Assembly: GCF_020381325.1 (NCBI RefSeq)
Contig: NZ_JAGSPI010000006.1
Coordinates: 144,218-208,217, forward strand
Direction: 5' to 3'
Length of the DNA stretch: 64,000 nt
Origin: Providencia vermicola
GTDB taxonomy: Bacteria; Pseudomonadota; Gammaproteobacteria; Enterobacterales; Enterobacteriaceae
The notes under the pieces were generated by a model that worked only from the letters and a program-made list of their open reading frames with translations, ran no database searches and was not told the DNA's origin. Positions 1 through 10,201 of this stretch are shown here, piece by piece; the stretch's first letter is position 1; every line of letters starts with the position of its first letter. The translations under genes and the position numbers were made by a program.

Positions 1-2
1 AT

Positions 3-3000
3 GATAGCCAAAGTTTATTTAATGCAATAACAAAGTTCTTTACTGAGAAAAAATTTGCACCTTATTACTCTGCATTTGAAGTAGATGGAAAGCCGGCTTT
101 TAATTTGGTTTATATTGATACCCATAAAATGAGGGGGGTTTCGATAGGTAACCAGCTTACTGTTGAAAATTTAAGCGATGAAAATGAGATTAGCACAATA
201 GAAGCGAGGCAGAATAAAGCAAGATTAATATTAAAAGGCCAAAATGAAATATACCAAGATTTACAATTAAAATGTTTACTATCCATCTTGGATGCAAATC
301 AGTGGGCAGAAAAAATTCATGAAGCAAGCGTTAAATTATCTGTAGAAAATAACCTTGATAATCGATGGCTTCCTATGTTCCATAATATAGAAGAAGAGAG
401 AGAAGGGCATTATCGCCTTCAACTTATTTATTTAGACAATCCAAGTTTGACGCAGTGGGTTGAGACAACAGATAAAACTTTTATCGATTTTCACCAATAC
501 AACCTCGAAAAAATGATGGAGTTTGGTCGTTATTACCATCTTATTGAGGAGGAGTTCAAACAAAAACCTCAAACTGCGGAAGGTGATTCAATTGATGGTT
601 TAAATGCAGGGATTGCGATTCAATCAATCATTCAGTGGGTAGAAGACAGAAACCGCAATGAAAATACGGAAACTTCGAATACATCAAATTTAGCTATGGC
701 TTTAAAAATTCATACTTATGTCAACTATGCATTAATCAGCTATAGCACAGCAAAAGATGTTGTTCACATAGCGCAATTAACTAAAACCGCATTAAGTTAC
801 CAGACAAAAACAGTATCTCCCTCAATGAATCTCTTTTCGTCATCACTCGCTAAAGTTGCTAATGAGGGGCTATCGACATTTTTTAATGGTGCATTGATTG
901 GGTTTGATATTTATGAAATAACACAAGCTGAAAATGAGCCACAGACAATCACTTTTAGTACTCAGCTCACTTTTGATTCTGCAAGTTTTTTGACTAATGC
1001 TGCGGCTATAGGTGTTGATGCTTTTGGTTACACGACCGCTTCAGCCTCTTTAGGTGGAATGGGAGTCATTGTTGCTGGGCTTGGTATTGGTTGCACAGCA
1101 CTTGCGCGTAATTTTGCCATCATAGGTGAGAATGCAAAAGCGGTTGGTGTGTATTTTAGCGCACTGGATCAAGCATACCAAGGTAATGGTTATGAATATT
1201 CCAAAGATAATAAAGTGTTAGTACCTAAATTTGGCGCCGTGTTTAAAACAGTAGACTTACAAGCGAACCACATTGAATTTGACAGTCAATATATTTATCG
1301 TACGAGTGCAAAATCTTCAGGTGGGGGGCGAAAAAATTATATTTTTTGGGCTGGAAATTTTCCAACTATGGTACATGATAGACAGCAGGCAATTAATATT
1401 CGTACAGGAATAGGTTATGCAAATAGATATCATAACGTAGATTTTTCGTCACAAGAGAACATATTTTTACCTATTACACCAAAATCATATATAAAGTATG
1501 ATTATAATTTATGGCCAGGGGCGACAACAAGGCACGATAATGGTTTTGATGTTATTCGTAGGCTAGAGCTGGCGAATAATTTTGACTATGATTTTTATAT
1601 TTTCCCAAGTGAAAATACAATTACTCATATTTACCATGAGTATGTTAATACCCCAATAAGTGTTAGGTTAGGCAATAAAAAACGTAATCTAATTATACCT
1701 AATTTACCAAAAGAGTGGCACGGATTTGTTAGTTACAATCTAGAGTCGTGTGGGGGAGAATATACCATTAATATTAATGAAGGAGTTAACTTATCATTAT
1801 CAGATTGCTCAAATTGCCAGAGTTCTTCTCAATGGATAATTAACTCAAAAGAGGTCAAAAATGAAACTATAAACATATTAGATGATAGGATTAGAGTGGG
1901 GGATGTTGATATTTATATCGAGAGTGAAAACCCTGATAATAAATATTATATTATTAAAAATGAAAGTGAATTAAACGAGATAGATTTTAAAGAAAAATCA
2001 ATTAAAACGATAAGTATTGATGAAGATTTATGGAAAGATAATATAAAAGGCTTTGATGCATATTTACATACTTTAGCTCTGGAGCATAGAACACATCAAC
2101 AGTATGTTATTATTAAAAATTATCAACATAATGGAAACAATGTAGGCCGTGCTTATTTTGATGTGAAAACGGAAAAAATACTATTTACAGACTCAATTGA
2201 TGTAGAGAAAAAAAATGCACTGTTAGGGGGGGTTAGAAATGACAAGGCTATTTTTTATACAGTAGGTTCGCCTCTGATTTGGGTGACAGATCTTAATAGT
2301 GGAAAGGTTCTTTCTGAATACCGATTAGAAAACAAAATGGCCCGTAATTTAGACATTCTAAAAGTCTGGTCAGAAGAGGATATTATTTATTTTTCTTGTC
2401 GTTATCAAGACTCACTAGAGGTAGTGAACTACCAAATTGTGGGAAACAATATTGAATTAGTGAGTCTTGTTTCAGCACCTGAACTGTTAGTCGATTTAGC
2501 TAGCACGCATACTCAGTTAGGAGGTACTGAACCTGAAGAAATTTTACAGCGTTACTTGATTGATAATAAAAATAATTTTGGAATGTCACAGTTGAAATAC
2601 TCCAGCTTAGCCAGTTTGGTGATGATATCTGGAAGTGATTATAATCAAGCTCAGCACCGCTACTGGATTAGACTCAAAGATAATAAACTGATTAAGCCTA
2701 ACCTATCTGCTTCGTTAGGATTTGGTCAGTTTCCCGCAGATCGTACTTTGAAACAAAGTCACTGGGCAATTCCTGAGGATTTACATTTAGTTTCATCATT
2801 ATTTGATGACGATGGGACTGAAGTCTTTTACTTTTATAGTGACAAGGAAAAATCACTCTATCAACAAAGAGGTGAGGGGCAAGATGTATTAAATGTGATT
2901 AAACCTTCAGCATGGTTTATGTACACTCCTAATCTAGATAGCGTATTTACATGGAAAGGAAATTTACTGCTTGTTGATAGTTTTGGTGTTGTTAGTCAGT

Positions 3001-4097
3001 TACATGCTAATGGGGATTCATTCATTGTTGCATTGAATGATAAATGGTTTCAGGATCGTGCGTTCTGGTGGAGAGATATCGAATCTCTCTACCAAAATAA
3101 AACAACTCTAGCATTACTTGGTATTAAAAGTGTTGATAATAAAAAAATAGTTCCAGCATGGAGTGTTCAAGGGAAAGTCATTATTGCACATCAACTTTCT
3201 TCAGAAAATGAACTGCAATTTTTAGGTCTAAATGCAGGGTGTTCTGGTGGGGTAATTTTTGATAAAAAACAAAAGAAATTATATGGGCTAGAGTTCGCAA
3301 CAGAAAAAGAATTAGTGTCTGCATTTTCTGAAGGCTCAGTACTCAATAACCCAACTGATTTACCGTCTATCATTGACCTTTACCCTGGTATTCAAATTAA
3401 TAAAGTAGAGCGAGTAGATGAAGGTTTATTGATTTCTACTGAAAATGCGGGGGTACTTTATGCTGATTTATCAAATAACCCATCAGCCAATAAATTTAAT
3501 GTTAATCATTTAAGTTCTTCTTTGATTATTCAAGGTGGAAAAGAGCATGATATTCTTAGCCCATCAATAATTAAAAACGTGAAAAATATTATTTTAAGTG
3601 GTGGAGAAGGGCAAGATAGCTACTTAATCACCCAAGAAGCATGGTTAAATTATCAAACGATTATTATTGATAACGATAGTTATGATGAAAAAGAGGATAT
3701 TCTCATTCTGCCCGTATTAAATCGCCAATCACTTATAACGTTTCGTCGGGATGCTGACTTAGTTATTTTTGATAAAAATTCATCAACATCATTAGTTATT
3801 AGGCAGGTGTTTGGTGAGCAGTCTAAAACGCATGATCATTTAAAGATCCGAACACATAATCAGTCATACACTATGAGTCTAAGTGAATTTACTCGTGATA
3901 CAATACATACAGAAGGTTTATTTAATGAACAACAAGGTGATTTTAGCACAATGAGTGAACATCAAACTCATCTAATTATTGAAAAAGCAACGATGTTTAA
4001 TTTTGACCTTAATTTATCCCAGCAAGACATTGGTGCTTATTTTACATCAGAACGTGCAGTAAGTTTGATACCACCACTTTTATCACCCTACTCATAG
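3..4097 (+). CDS. Large TcdA/TcdB-pore / Mcf-type toxin, 3' part only (5' end outside window)
   Basis: The reading frame is open to the left edge (first full codon at position 3), so the start lies upstream; the TTG at 105 is just an internal leucine codon. At least 1364 residues are visible. About 290-345 residues after position 105 is a Gly/Ala-rich hydrophobic stretch (SASLGGMGVIVAGLGIGCTA), followed by a region resembling the pore-forming/translocation domain of TcdA/TcdB-type and Mcf/FitD-type toxins. Further on come beta-rich segments, a GCSGGVIF motif, and near the end a Gly/Asp-rich RTX-like patch (LSGGEGQDSYLIT). I infer a secreted host-directed toxin whose N-terminal effector domains are upstream. 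The region is clearly AT-richer than the housekeeping genes further on, which suits a horizontally acquired virulence gene. Family assignment is by recall of motifs, not by a search. Confidence 0.7.
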   Translation, partial: DSQSLFNAITKFFTEKKFAPYYSAFEVDGKPAFNLVYIDTHKMRGVSIGNQLTVENLSDENEISTIEARQNKARLILKGQNEIYQDLQLKCLLSILDANQWAEKIHEASVKLSVENNLDNRWLPMFHNIEEEREGHYRLQLIYLDNPSLTQWVETTDKTFIDFHQYNLEKMMEFGRYYHLIEEEFKQKPQTAEGDSIDGLNAGIAIQSIIQWVEDRNRNENTETSNTSNLAMALKIHTYVNYALISYSTAKDVVHIAQLTKTALSYQTKTVSPSMNLFSSSLAKVANEGLSTFFNGALIGFDIYEITQAENEPQTITFSTQLTFDSASFLTNAAAIGVDAFGYTTASASLGGMGVIVAGLGIGCTALARNFAIIGENAKAVGVYFSALDQAYQGNGYEYSKDNKVLVPKFGAVFKTVDLQANHIEFDSQYIYRTSAKSSGGGRKNYIFWAGNFPTMVHDRQQAINIRTGIGYANRYHNVDFSSQENIFLPITPKSYIKYDYNLWPGATTRHDNGFDVIRRLELANNFDYDFYIFPSENTITHIYHEYVNTPISVRLGNKKRNLIIPNLPKEWHGFVSYNLESCGGEYTININEGVNLSLSDCSNCQSSSQWIINSKEVKNETINILDDRIRVGDVDIYIESENPDNKYYIIKNESELNEIDFKEKSIKTISIDEDLWKDNIKGFDAYLHTLALEHRTHQQYVIIKNYQHNGNNVGRAYFDVKTEKILFTDSIDVEKKNALLGGVRNDKAIFYTVGSPLIWVTDLNSGKVLSEYRLENKMARNLDILKVWSEEDIIYFSCRYQDSLEVVNYQIVGNNIELVSLVSAPELLVDLASTHTQLGGTEPEEILQRYLIDNKNNFGMSQLKYSSLASLVMISGSDYNQAQHRYWIRLKDNKLIKPNLSASLGFGQFPADRTLKQSHWAIPEDLHLVSSLFDDDGTEVFYFYSDKEKSLYQQRGEGQDVLNVIKPSAWFMYTPNLDSVFTWKGNLLLVDSFGVVSQLHANGDSFIVALNDKWFQDRAFWWRDIESLYQNKTTLALLGIKSVDNKKIVPAWSVQGKVIIAHQLSSENELQFLGLNAGCSGGVIFDKKQKKLYGLEFATEKELVSAFSEGSVLNNPTDLPSIIDLYPGIQINKVERVDEGLLISTENAGVLYADLSNNPSANKFNVNHLSSSLIIQGGKEHDILSPSIIKNVKNIILSGGEGQDSYLITQEAWLNYQTIIIDNDSYDEKEDILILPVLNRQSLITFRRDADLVIFDKNSSTSLVIRQVFGEQSKTHDHLKIRTHNQSYTMSLSEFTRDTIHTEGLFNEQQGDFSTMSEHQTHLIIEKATMFNFDLNLSQQDIGAYFTSERAVSLIPPLLSPYS

Positions 4098-4448
4098 GTT
4101 TAACTAATTGATTTCATAGCTGGTTTTTATAGCAATAAATTAACTAATGAAATAAGTTATTTTATTATATAAAAATCAGCAAGTTACGTTCATTCTTGCG
4201 CAGGGGGCTAAATAGAGATTTATATTGTACATTATTCATATGATGGTTTTTAACTCTTCGAATTTTGCGATGTGATGGTTCGGTTTTTTGGAGTTAATAG
4301 TAAAAACTAGTCAATTACACGGCATAGATCGCACTTTTGGTTACTCCACATTTTCATTCCATTCAATTAACTCTATATTTCAGACCTCGTAAATAAATAT
4401 TAACAATAATACTCGAAAACAATTTGCTTCCGAGCTATGGAGTTTTAC
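4098..4448. other. Intergenic region after the toxin gene, with an AT-rich inverted repeat
   Basis: No gene is seen in these 351 bases. A 13-base arm at 4119-4131 (GCTGGTTTTTATA) pairs with 4168-4180 (TATAAAAATCAGC) with one G-U pair. The long AT-rich loop between them could fold further. It may end the toxin transcript, although no clean U tract follows. The rest is AT-rich leader of the transporter gene, without a promoter I would call firmly. Confidence 0.35.
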
Positions 4449-5834
4449 ATGGATGCTTCTGAATCTTTGACGCCGGCAGTAAGTCCAACCCCCACAAATA
4501 AGCGTGGTTGGATTATTTTAGCGATTGATATTGTGCTGCTAGTTTTACTTTTAAAATACTTACCCTTTGATGAAAAAGCGAATGCAGGGCTAGCAATGAT
4601 GGTTTTCATTGGTGTGCTTTGGCTGACTGAGGCTATACACGTTACGGTGACTGCACTCTGTATCCCTATTTTAGCGGTAGGACTCGGGCTAATGAATACA
4701 GGGGATGCACTTAAATCCTTTGCAAATCCCATTATTTTCTTATTTTTTGGCGGATTTGCGTTAGCTACAGCCTTGCATATTCAAGGTTTAGATAGGCTTA
4801 TCGCGAATCGCTTATTAATGGCTGCACGTGGGCGCCTCTCTGTTGCTGTATTGCTGTTGTTTGGTGTAACGGCGGGCTTGTCAATGTGGATCAGTAACAC
4901 GGCAACAGCGGCAATGATGTTACCGCTTGTGCTTGGTATTTTGTCCAACCTTGATGTCCGTCATGAGCGTAATACGTTTGTGTTTGTCTTGCTTGGTGTT
5001 GCTTACAGTGCAAGTATTGGCGGATTAGGGACGATAGTTGGTAGCCCTCCAAATGCCATTGCGGCTTCTGCTTTAGGCTTAGATTTCCTTTCTTGGATGA
5101 AATACGGCATTCCAATTATGGTTGTGTTATTGCCGATGATGTTTGTTTTAATGTACATGATGTTGCGTCCAAACCTTAAACATCGCTTTGAAATTGAATT
5201 AGAACATGTTGAATGGAACGGTAAACGTATTACTGCAATGATAATATTTTTGTTAGCGGTAGTCTGTTGGATCACCAGTACTTTTATCAGCGATGCATTC
5301 GGTGGCGTGAAAGATTTAGACACCATCATTGCGATGAGTGCCGCAATTCTAATCTGTGTTACGGGCGTCGCAAATTGGTCTCAGATTCAAAAAAATACAG
5401 AGTGGGGCGTATTGATGTTATTCGGTGGTGGTTTAACACTGAGTGCAATTTTAAGCTCTTCTGGCGCAAGTAAAATTATGGCAGATTGGATGCAACTAAC
5501 ATTTGGTCAAAGTCATTGGTTTGTCATTATTTTGGCGGTTACGACCTTTATTATCATTCTGACAGAATTTACCAGTAATACGGCAAGTGCTGCGTTATTA
5601 GTTCCTATTTTTGCAACAGTGGCTGAAGCGTTGGGTATGCCTGTCATTGTGCTAACCATGATTATTGGTATCGGGGCATCGTGTGCCTTTATGTTACCTG
5701 TAGCAACGCCACCTAATGCGATTGTATTTGGTTCGGGTTATATACGCCAAATAGAAATGGTGAGAGTTGGAGCTGTACTGAATGTCGCTTGTATCATTGT
5801 GATTTCATTATTTGCTTGGTTCTTCTGGATGTAA
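4449..5834 (+). CDS. DASS/SLC13-family sodium:dicarboxylate-type symporter
   Basis: Inner-membrane carrier of the divalent anion:sodium symporter family, expected to import C4-dicarboxylates or similar anions with sodium. The protein has about a dozen hydrophobic segments. It carries the two family signature motifs in symmetrical places, SNTATAAMMLP (first half) and SNTASAALLVP (second half), each in a re-entrant hairpin; the Ser-Asn-Thr triplets bind sodium and substrate carboxylates in known members. I chose ATG 4449 because GGAG lies six bases upstream; ATG 4437 is in frame but has no good ribosome site. The length of about 461 residues is typical. No catabolic partner gene is adjacent, so the exact substrate is open. 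Confidence 0.85.
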   Translation: MDASESLTPAVSPTPTNKRGWIILAIDIVLLVLLLKYLPFDEKANAGLAMMVFIGVLWLTEAIHVTVTALCIPILAVGLGLMNTGDALKSFANPIIFLFFGGFALATALHIQGLDRLIANRLLMAARGRLSVAVLLLFGVTAGLSMWISNTATAAMMLPLVLGILSNLDVRHERNTFVFVLLGVAYSASIGGLGTIVGSPPNAIAASALGLDFLSWMKYGIPIMVVLLPMMFVLMYMMLRPNLKHRFEIELEHVEWNGKRITAMIIFLLAVVCWITSTFISDAFGGVKDLDTIIAMSAAILICVTGVANWSQIQKNTEWGVLMLFGGGLTLSAILSSSGASKIMADWMQLTFGQSHWFVIILAVTTFIIILTEFTSNTASAALLVPIFATVAEALGMPVIVLTMIIGIGASCAFMLPVATPPNAIVFGSGYIRQIEMVRVGAVLNVACIIVISLFAWFFWM

Positions 5835-5852
5835 TTCTAAAATCTACCTTAC

Positions 5853-5873
5853 GGCCTCTTCTTTTGAGGCCGC
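5853..5873. terminator. Hairpin between convergent genes
   Basis: CGGCCTC (5853-5859) pairs perfectly with GAGGCCG (5867-5873) around a seven-base loop. It lies between the convergent transporter and TPS-domain genes. The downstream U tract is poor on both strands, so termination is plausible but not certain. Confidence 0.6.
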
Positions 5874-5900
5874 TTTACATTGTTGTGTTGCATTTCGATA

Positions 5901-6839
5901 TTATTGAGGGGGGCGTGCGACGAGTGCTTGTTGATTCTTCCCTATCTGAAGAACTCCTGTATTTGAAAATGTCATTTCACTGTTGCCACGCAATGAGAAA
6001 TTCATCGCTTTAATTGTCCCATGAATATCGATTTTGTTTTGAGGGCAAAGAAAATCGTTACTGCATTGATATTGATGACTCTCTAACATCACGGTATGCC
6101 CTGTTAATTTCGCTTGTTCACTTAATTCAAAGTGATTTCCTTGAAAATATGGGATATCTGTCTTGAATTTAGTGTTATGTTTTATCACACCTTCACTTGG
6201 TGAAAGTGTTCCACTGCCTGACGTACTTATGTAGTTTTGCAAGGCAGCATTGATATTGAGGTTATTTTGCAGTTTTATTTGATCGGCAAATATATTCATT
6301 TTAGATAACTGAATAGGATTGCCTTGTTGTTGGCTTATGCTGACTAGCCCAGCCGGCTGGGTTGAAAATTTAAGATTACTGTAATCCTCCTTTTGTTTAG
6401 GTTCAAGTTGGTTCTTATTTTCTTTATTTCTCGTGTATTGCTGTTCTAATTTCCCAGCAATTAAAGATAGGCTATTGATATTATTTATAGCGCCTTTTTT
6501 CCAAGAAATACCATTTGGGTTTGCTATAACAAGGTTTGCTCGTTGTCCCTTGATACCTAATATCCCTTGAATCTGAGTTTCTTCGGTACCTGTCACTTCT
6601 GCGAGTATTAACTTTGCTGCCTTATCACTTAAGTTATCATTGCTCGCTACATCATTATTAAAAACCAAACCATGTTCATTTGAGGATAAGGTCTCAAACG
6701 TATTGAATGAAATATGGTTTTTAAGGGGTTCATTGATATTGATGATTTTGGCTCTATCAATACTGAGTTCATTTGCATTAGTAATTAATGGCGAAAATAA
6801 GAAAAAGATAGTGATAGTTTGTGTCGTTATTGATTTCAT
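5901..6839 (-). CDS. Stand-alone TPS (filamentous-haemagglutinin N-terminal) domain protein, truncated TpsA
   Basis: A 312-residue protein with an N-terminal signal peptide (cleavage near residue 22, after NANA) followed by a haemagglutination-activity/TPS secretion domain. The domain includes the hallmark ANPNGI motif near residues 107-112 and the beta-helix repeats typical of two-partner secretion exoproteins. TpsA proteins normally continue for one to several thousand residues; this one stops directly after the TPS domain, and I see no remnant of further repeats between its stop and the terminator. No TpsB transporter gene is in the window. AGGGAG precedes the ATG. It could be a decayed haemagglutinin or adhesin, or a genuine short secreted protein that uses a TpsB elsewhere. 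The domain identity is firm; its role is unknown. Confidence 0.75.
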   Translation of the reverse strand: MKSITTQTITIFFLFSPLITNANELSIDRAKIININEPLKNHISFNTFETLSSNEHGLVFNNDVASNDNLSDKAAKLILAEVTGTEETQIQGILGIKGQRANLVIANPNGISWKKGAINNINSLSLIAGKLEQQYTRNKENKNQLEPKQKEDYSNLKFSTQPAGLVSISQQQGNPIQLSKMNIFADQIKLQNNLNINAALQNYISTSGSGTLSPSEGVIKHNTKFKTDIPYFQGNHFELSEQAKLTGHTVMLESHQYQCSNDFLCPQNKIDIHGTIKAMNFSLRGNSEMTFSNTGVLQIGKNQQALVARPPQ

Positions 6840-6980
6840 TTATCAGCTCCCTGCTATTAAAAAATTCCTTAATCGCTAAGGAGTATAAGGTGGAATGCAT
6901 TTTTCAAAGCAATTAAAAAATAGTATGGGATTGATAGAAACATGAAAAAAGGGGGTAACTACATTGAGTCAAGGAGAAAA

Positions 6981-7004
6981 AAGAGCCACATTTCAGTGGC
7001 TCTT
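6981..7004 (-). terminator. Rho-independent terminator of acrAB
   Basis: AAGAGCCAC (6981-6989) pairs perfectly with GTGGCTCTT (6996-7004) around a six-base loop. Read on the minus strand, the stem is followed by a TTTT run. It lies 24 bases after the acrB stop codon. Confidence 0.85.
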
Positions 7005-7027
7005 ATAATTATGTTAATTATCAGCAA

Positions 7028-10000
7028 TTAGTGCGCTGCAGGTGGATGACTGTGTTCAATATCTTCAGACTTCTTAGAGAAGCGGCGACGGATCACCACA
7101 AAGAAGACGGGAACAAAGAAGATAGCCAGAGAAGTCGCAGCAAACATACCACCCAGAACACCGGTACCAACTGAGTTCTGAGAAGCTGAACCTGCACCAT
7201 TACTAAACACTAGCGGGATAACCCCTAGCATAAATGCCAGTGATGTCATCAGGATTGGTCGTAAACGCATCTTAACGGCATTTAGCGTTGCTTCAACTAA
7301 CCCTTTACCTTCTTTTTCCATTAGGTCTTTAGCGAATTCAACAATCAAGATTGCGTTTTTCGCCGAGAGCCCAATGGTTGTTAATAAGCCAACCTTAAAG
7401 TATACGTCATTATCTAAACCGCGAACGCTGGTGAAGAGTAATGCTCCGATAATACCCAATGGAACCACTAACATAACAGAGAATGGCACTGACCAGCTTT
7501 CATAAAGAGCAGCCAGACAGAGGAATACCACTATCAAGGAAATCGCATATAAAGCAGGAGCTTGGTTACCCGCTAAGCGTTCTTGATAGGACATACCTGT
7601 CCACTCATAACCAATACCTTCTGGCAGGTTTTCAGTCGTGAGTTTTTCCATCAATAGCATCGCATCACCCGTACTTTGTCCTGGTGCTGCTTGGCCTTGA
7701 ATATTCATTGCTGGTACACCGTTATAACGTTCTAAACGTGGCGAACCAAATTTCCAAGGGTCTTTGGATTCATCTAAGAATGCTGAGAATGGAACCATTT
7801 TGCCTTGGTTATTACGAACATACAGGTTGCTAATATCCGATGGCAACATACGACTTTCTGCATCACCTTGCACGTAAACTTTCTTAACACGACCGCGGTC
7901 GATAAAGTCGTTTACATAGCTTCCACCAAAGACGGAGCTGAGTGTTGCGTTAATATCGCTGATTGCGACGCCTTGTGCCTGCGCTTTTTGTTGGTCAATG
8001 TAGATACGATATTGTGACGTATCATCCTGACCATTTGGACGAACACCTTGGAGCATTTCTGGATGTTGAGCTGCTAAACCAAGTAATTGGTTACGCGCTT
8101 GCATCAGTTTATCATGCCCTAAGTTACCCTTATCCACTAACTCGAAGTCAAAACCGTCTGCGGTACCTAACTCAACAATTGCGGGTAGGTTAAAGGCGTA
8201 AATTAGTGCCTCTTGTTTCTTGGACATCGCAATATTCGCGCGTTGTACAATCGCATCAACGTGGTTTTCATCACCTTTACGTTCGCTCCAATTTTTCAGA
8301 ACGACGAAGGCGAGACCCATATTTTGACCTTGACCCGCAAAGCTAAAGCCTCCAACGGTAAAGACAGATTCAACATTGTCTTTTTCGTCAGTGTGGTAGT
8401 AATTGTTGACTTCATCTAATACAGCTTGAGTTTGTTCTTGTGTTGATCCTGGTGGTAATTGAACCATTGACAGGAATACACCTTGGTCTTCTGCTGGTAA
8501 GAAGGACGACGGTAAACGAACAAACATGAATGCCATGCCTGCCACTAAAATCAGGTAAATCACAAGGTAACGACCTGTGCCGTTAAGCATGCGGCTTACG
8601 CTGTCTGTGTAGTGGTGAGCTTGTTTTTCAAACGTTCTGTTAAACCATCCAAAGAACCCTTTTTGGCTACCATGGCTGCCTTTTTCAATTGGCTTCAACA
8701 TCGTGGCACACAGCGCTGGTGTTAAAATCATTGCCACCAGAACTGAGAGGATCATGGATGAAACAATGGTAATTGAGAACTGACGGTAAATTGCCCCTGT
8801 CGAACCACCAAAGAAGGCCATTGGGATAAATACCGCAGACAGCACCATTGCAATACCGACTAACGCACCTTGGATTTGACCCATTGATTTTTTGGTCGCT
8901 TCTTTCGGTGATAAGCCTTCTTCTTGCATAACACGTTCAACGTTCTCTACAACAACGATGGCATCATCGACGAGTAGACCAATGGCGAGTACCATCGCGA
9001 ACATGGTCAAGGTGTTTATCGAGTACCCAAATGCCGATAAGATGGCAAATGTACCCAGCAAGACGACAGGAACGGCAATTGTTGGGATCAATGTGGCACG
9101 AATGTTCTGGAGGAACAAATACATAACCACGACAACCAACATGATTGCTTCAACTAATGTTTTAACAACTTCGTTAATCGAGATTTTAACGAATGGTGTT
9201 GTATCGTATGGATAAACAATTTCTAACCCTTGCGGGAAGAACGGTTTCATCTCTTCCAGCGCAGCACGTACGTTGTTAGAAGTATCTAACGCGTTCGCAC
9301 CTGTCGCTAGTTTAATACCGATACCTGCAGCAGGTTTTCCGTTAAAGCGCGCGACGGTACTGTAGTTTTCGGCACCTAATTGAACATCCGCAACATCTTT
9401 AATACGAACTTGCGAACCATCTTGGTTAACACGCAGTAAGATATTAGAAAACTCTTCTGCATTGTTTAAACGTGTCTGAGCAATGATTGAAACGTTTAAA
9501 CGTTGGTTTGCAATTGACGGCGAGCCACCGAGCTGTCCTGCTGCAACTTGGTTATTTTGAACCTTGATTGCATTAATGACATCGGTCGTCGTCATATTGT
9601 ATTTAACGAGTTGCTCTGGTTTTAACCAAATACGCATGGCATATTGGGTACCAAACAACTGTGTTTCACCCACACCATTTACACGGCTTAATGGGTCTTT
9701 AATATTCGAACCTACATAGTCGGCAATGTCATATTGGCCCATCGAACCATCGTTAGACACGAAACCGGCAACCATTAAGAACGAACTTGTTGATTTATCG
9801 ACACTAATACCTTGCTGTTGAACTTCTTGTGGCAGCAATGGCATCGCCAGTTGCAATTTGTTTTGCACCTGTACTTGCGCGATATCACCATCAGTTCCTG
9901 CTTCAAAGGTAAGCGTAATGCTAGCAGAACCTGATGAGTCACTGCTCGATGACATATATACCAAGTTATCGATACCGTTCATATTCTGTTCGATAACCTG

Positions 10001-10186
10001 CGTTACTGTGTTTTGTACCGTCTCAGCATCCGCTCCTGGATAGTTAGCTGAAATAGAAACAGCTGGCGGTGCGATGGTCGGGTACTGAGAAACAGGTAAC
10101 TGGATAATTGCCAACAGACCAGCAAGCATGGTGATAATCGCAATTACCCACGCAAAAATTGGTCTTTCTATAAAAAACTTAGGCAT
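7028..10186 (-). CDS. acrB: Multidrug efflux RND pump AcrB
   Basis: Inner-membrane, proton-driven trimeric pump of the AcrAB-TolC tripartite efflux system; it captures drugs, bile salts and detergents from the periplasm and outer leaflet. The 1052-residue length matches the family (1049 in E. coli). It opens with the standard [14 protein letters not shown] helix. TM4 carries the essential adjacent aspartates in [13 protein letters not shown], which relay protons. The periplasmic porter domains include the Phe-rich loop FSFAGQGQN in the drug pocket, and the second half of the RND duplication contains [16 protein letters not shown]. It lies 15 bases after acrA, in one operon, and is closed by the terminator at 6981-7004. 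The C-terminal tail is His/Pro-rich, as in other enterobacterial AcrB. Confidence 0.98.
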   Translation of the reverse strand: MPKFFIERPIFAWVIAIITMLAGLLAIIQLPVSQYPTIAPPAVSISANYPGADAETVQNTVTQVIEQNMNGIDNLVYMSSSSDSSGSASITLTFEAGTDGDIAQVQVQNKLQLAMPLLPQEVQQQGISVDKSTSSFLMVAGFVSNDGSMGQYDIADYVGSNIKDPLSRVNGVGETQLFGTQYAMRIWLKPEQLVKYNMTTTDVINAIKVQNNQVAAGQLGGSPSIANQRLNVSIIAQTRLNNAEEFSNILLRVNQDGSQVRIKDVADVQLGAENYSTVARFNGKPAAGIGIKLATGANALDTSNNVRAALEEMKPFFPQGLEIVYPYDTTPFVKISINEVVKTLVEAIMLVVVVMYLFLQNIRATLIPTIAVPVVLLGTFAILSAFGYSINTLTMFAMVLAIGLLVDDAIVVVENVERVMQEEGLSPKEATKKSMGQIQGALVGIAMVLSAVFIPMAFFGGSTGAIYRQFSITIVSSMILSVLVAMILTPALCATMLKPIEKGSHGSQKGFFGWFNRTFEKQAHHYTDSVSRMLNGTGRYLVIYLILVAGMAFMFVRLPSSFLPAEDQGVFLSMVQLPPGSTQEQTQAVLDEVNNYYHTDEKDNVESVFTVGGFSFAGQGQNMGLAFVVLKNWSERKGDENHVDAIVQRANIAMSKKQEALIYAFNLPAIVELGTADGFDFELVDKGNLGHDKLMQARNQLLGLAAQHPEMLQGVRPNGQDDTSQYRIYIDQQKAQAQGVAISDINATLSSVFGGSYVNDFIDRGRVKKVYVQGDAESRMLPSDISNLYVRNNQGKMVPFSAFLDESKDPWKFGSPRLERYNGVPAMNIQGQAAPGQSTGDAMLLMEKLTTENLPEGIGYEWTGMSYQERLAGNQAPALYAISLIVVFLCLAALYESWSVPFSVMLVVPLGIIGALLFTSVRGLDNDVYFKVGLLTTIGLSAKNAILIVEFAKDLMEKEGKGLVEATLNAVKMRLRPILMTSLAFMLGVIPLVFSNGAGSASQNSVGTGVLGGMFAATSLAIFFVPVFFVVIRRRFSKKSEDIEHSHPPAAH

Positions 10187-10201
10187 TAATCAGCCGCTCC
10201 C

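Noticed and set aside
5901..5913. Frameshift at the G run continuing the haemagglutinin gene
   Set aside because: No haemagglutinin-like sequence continues beyond the stop in any frame before the hairpin, so a simple frameshift does not restore a longer gene here; kept only as a check.
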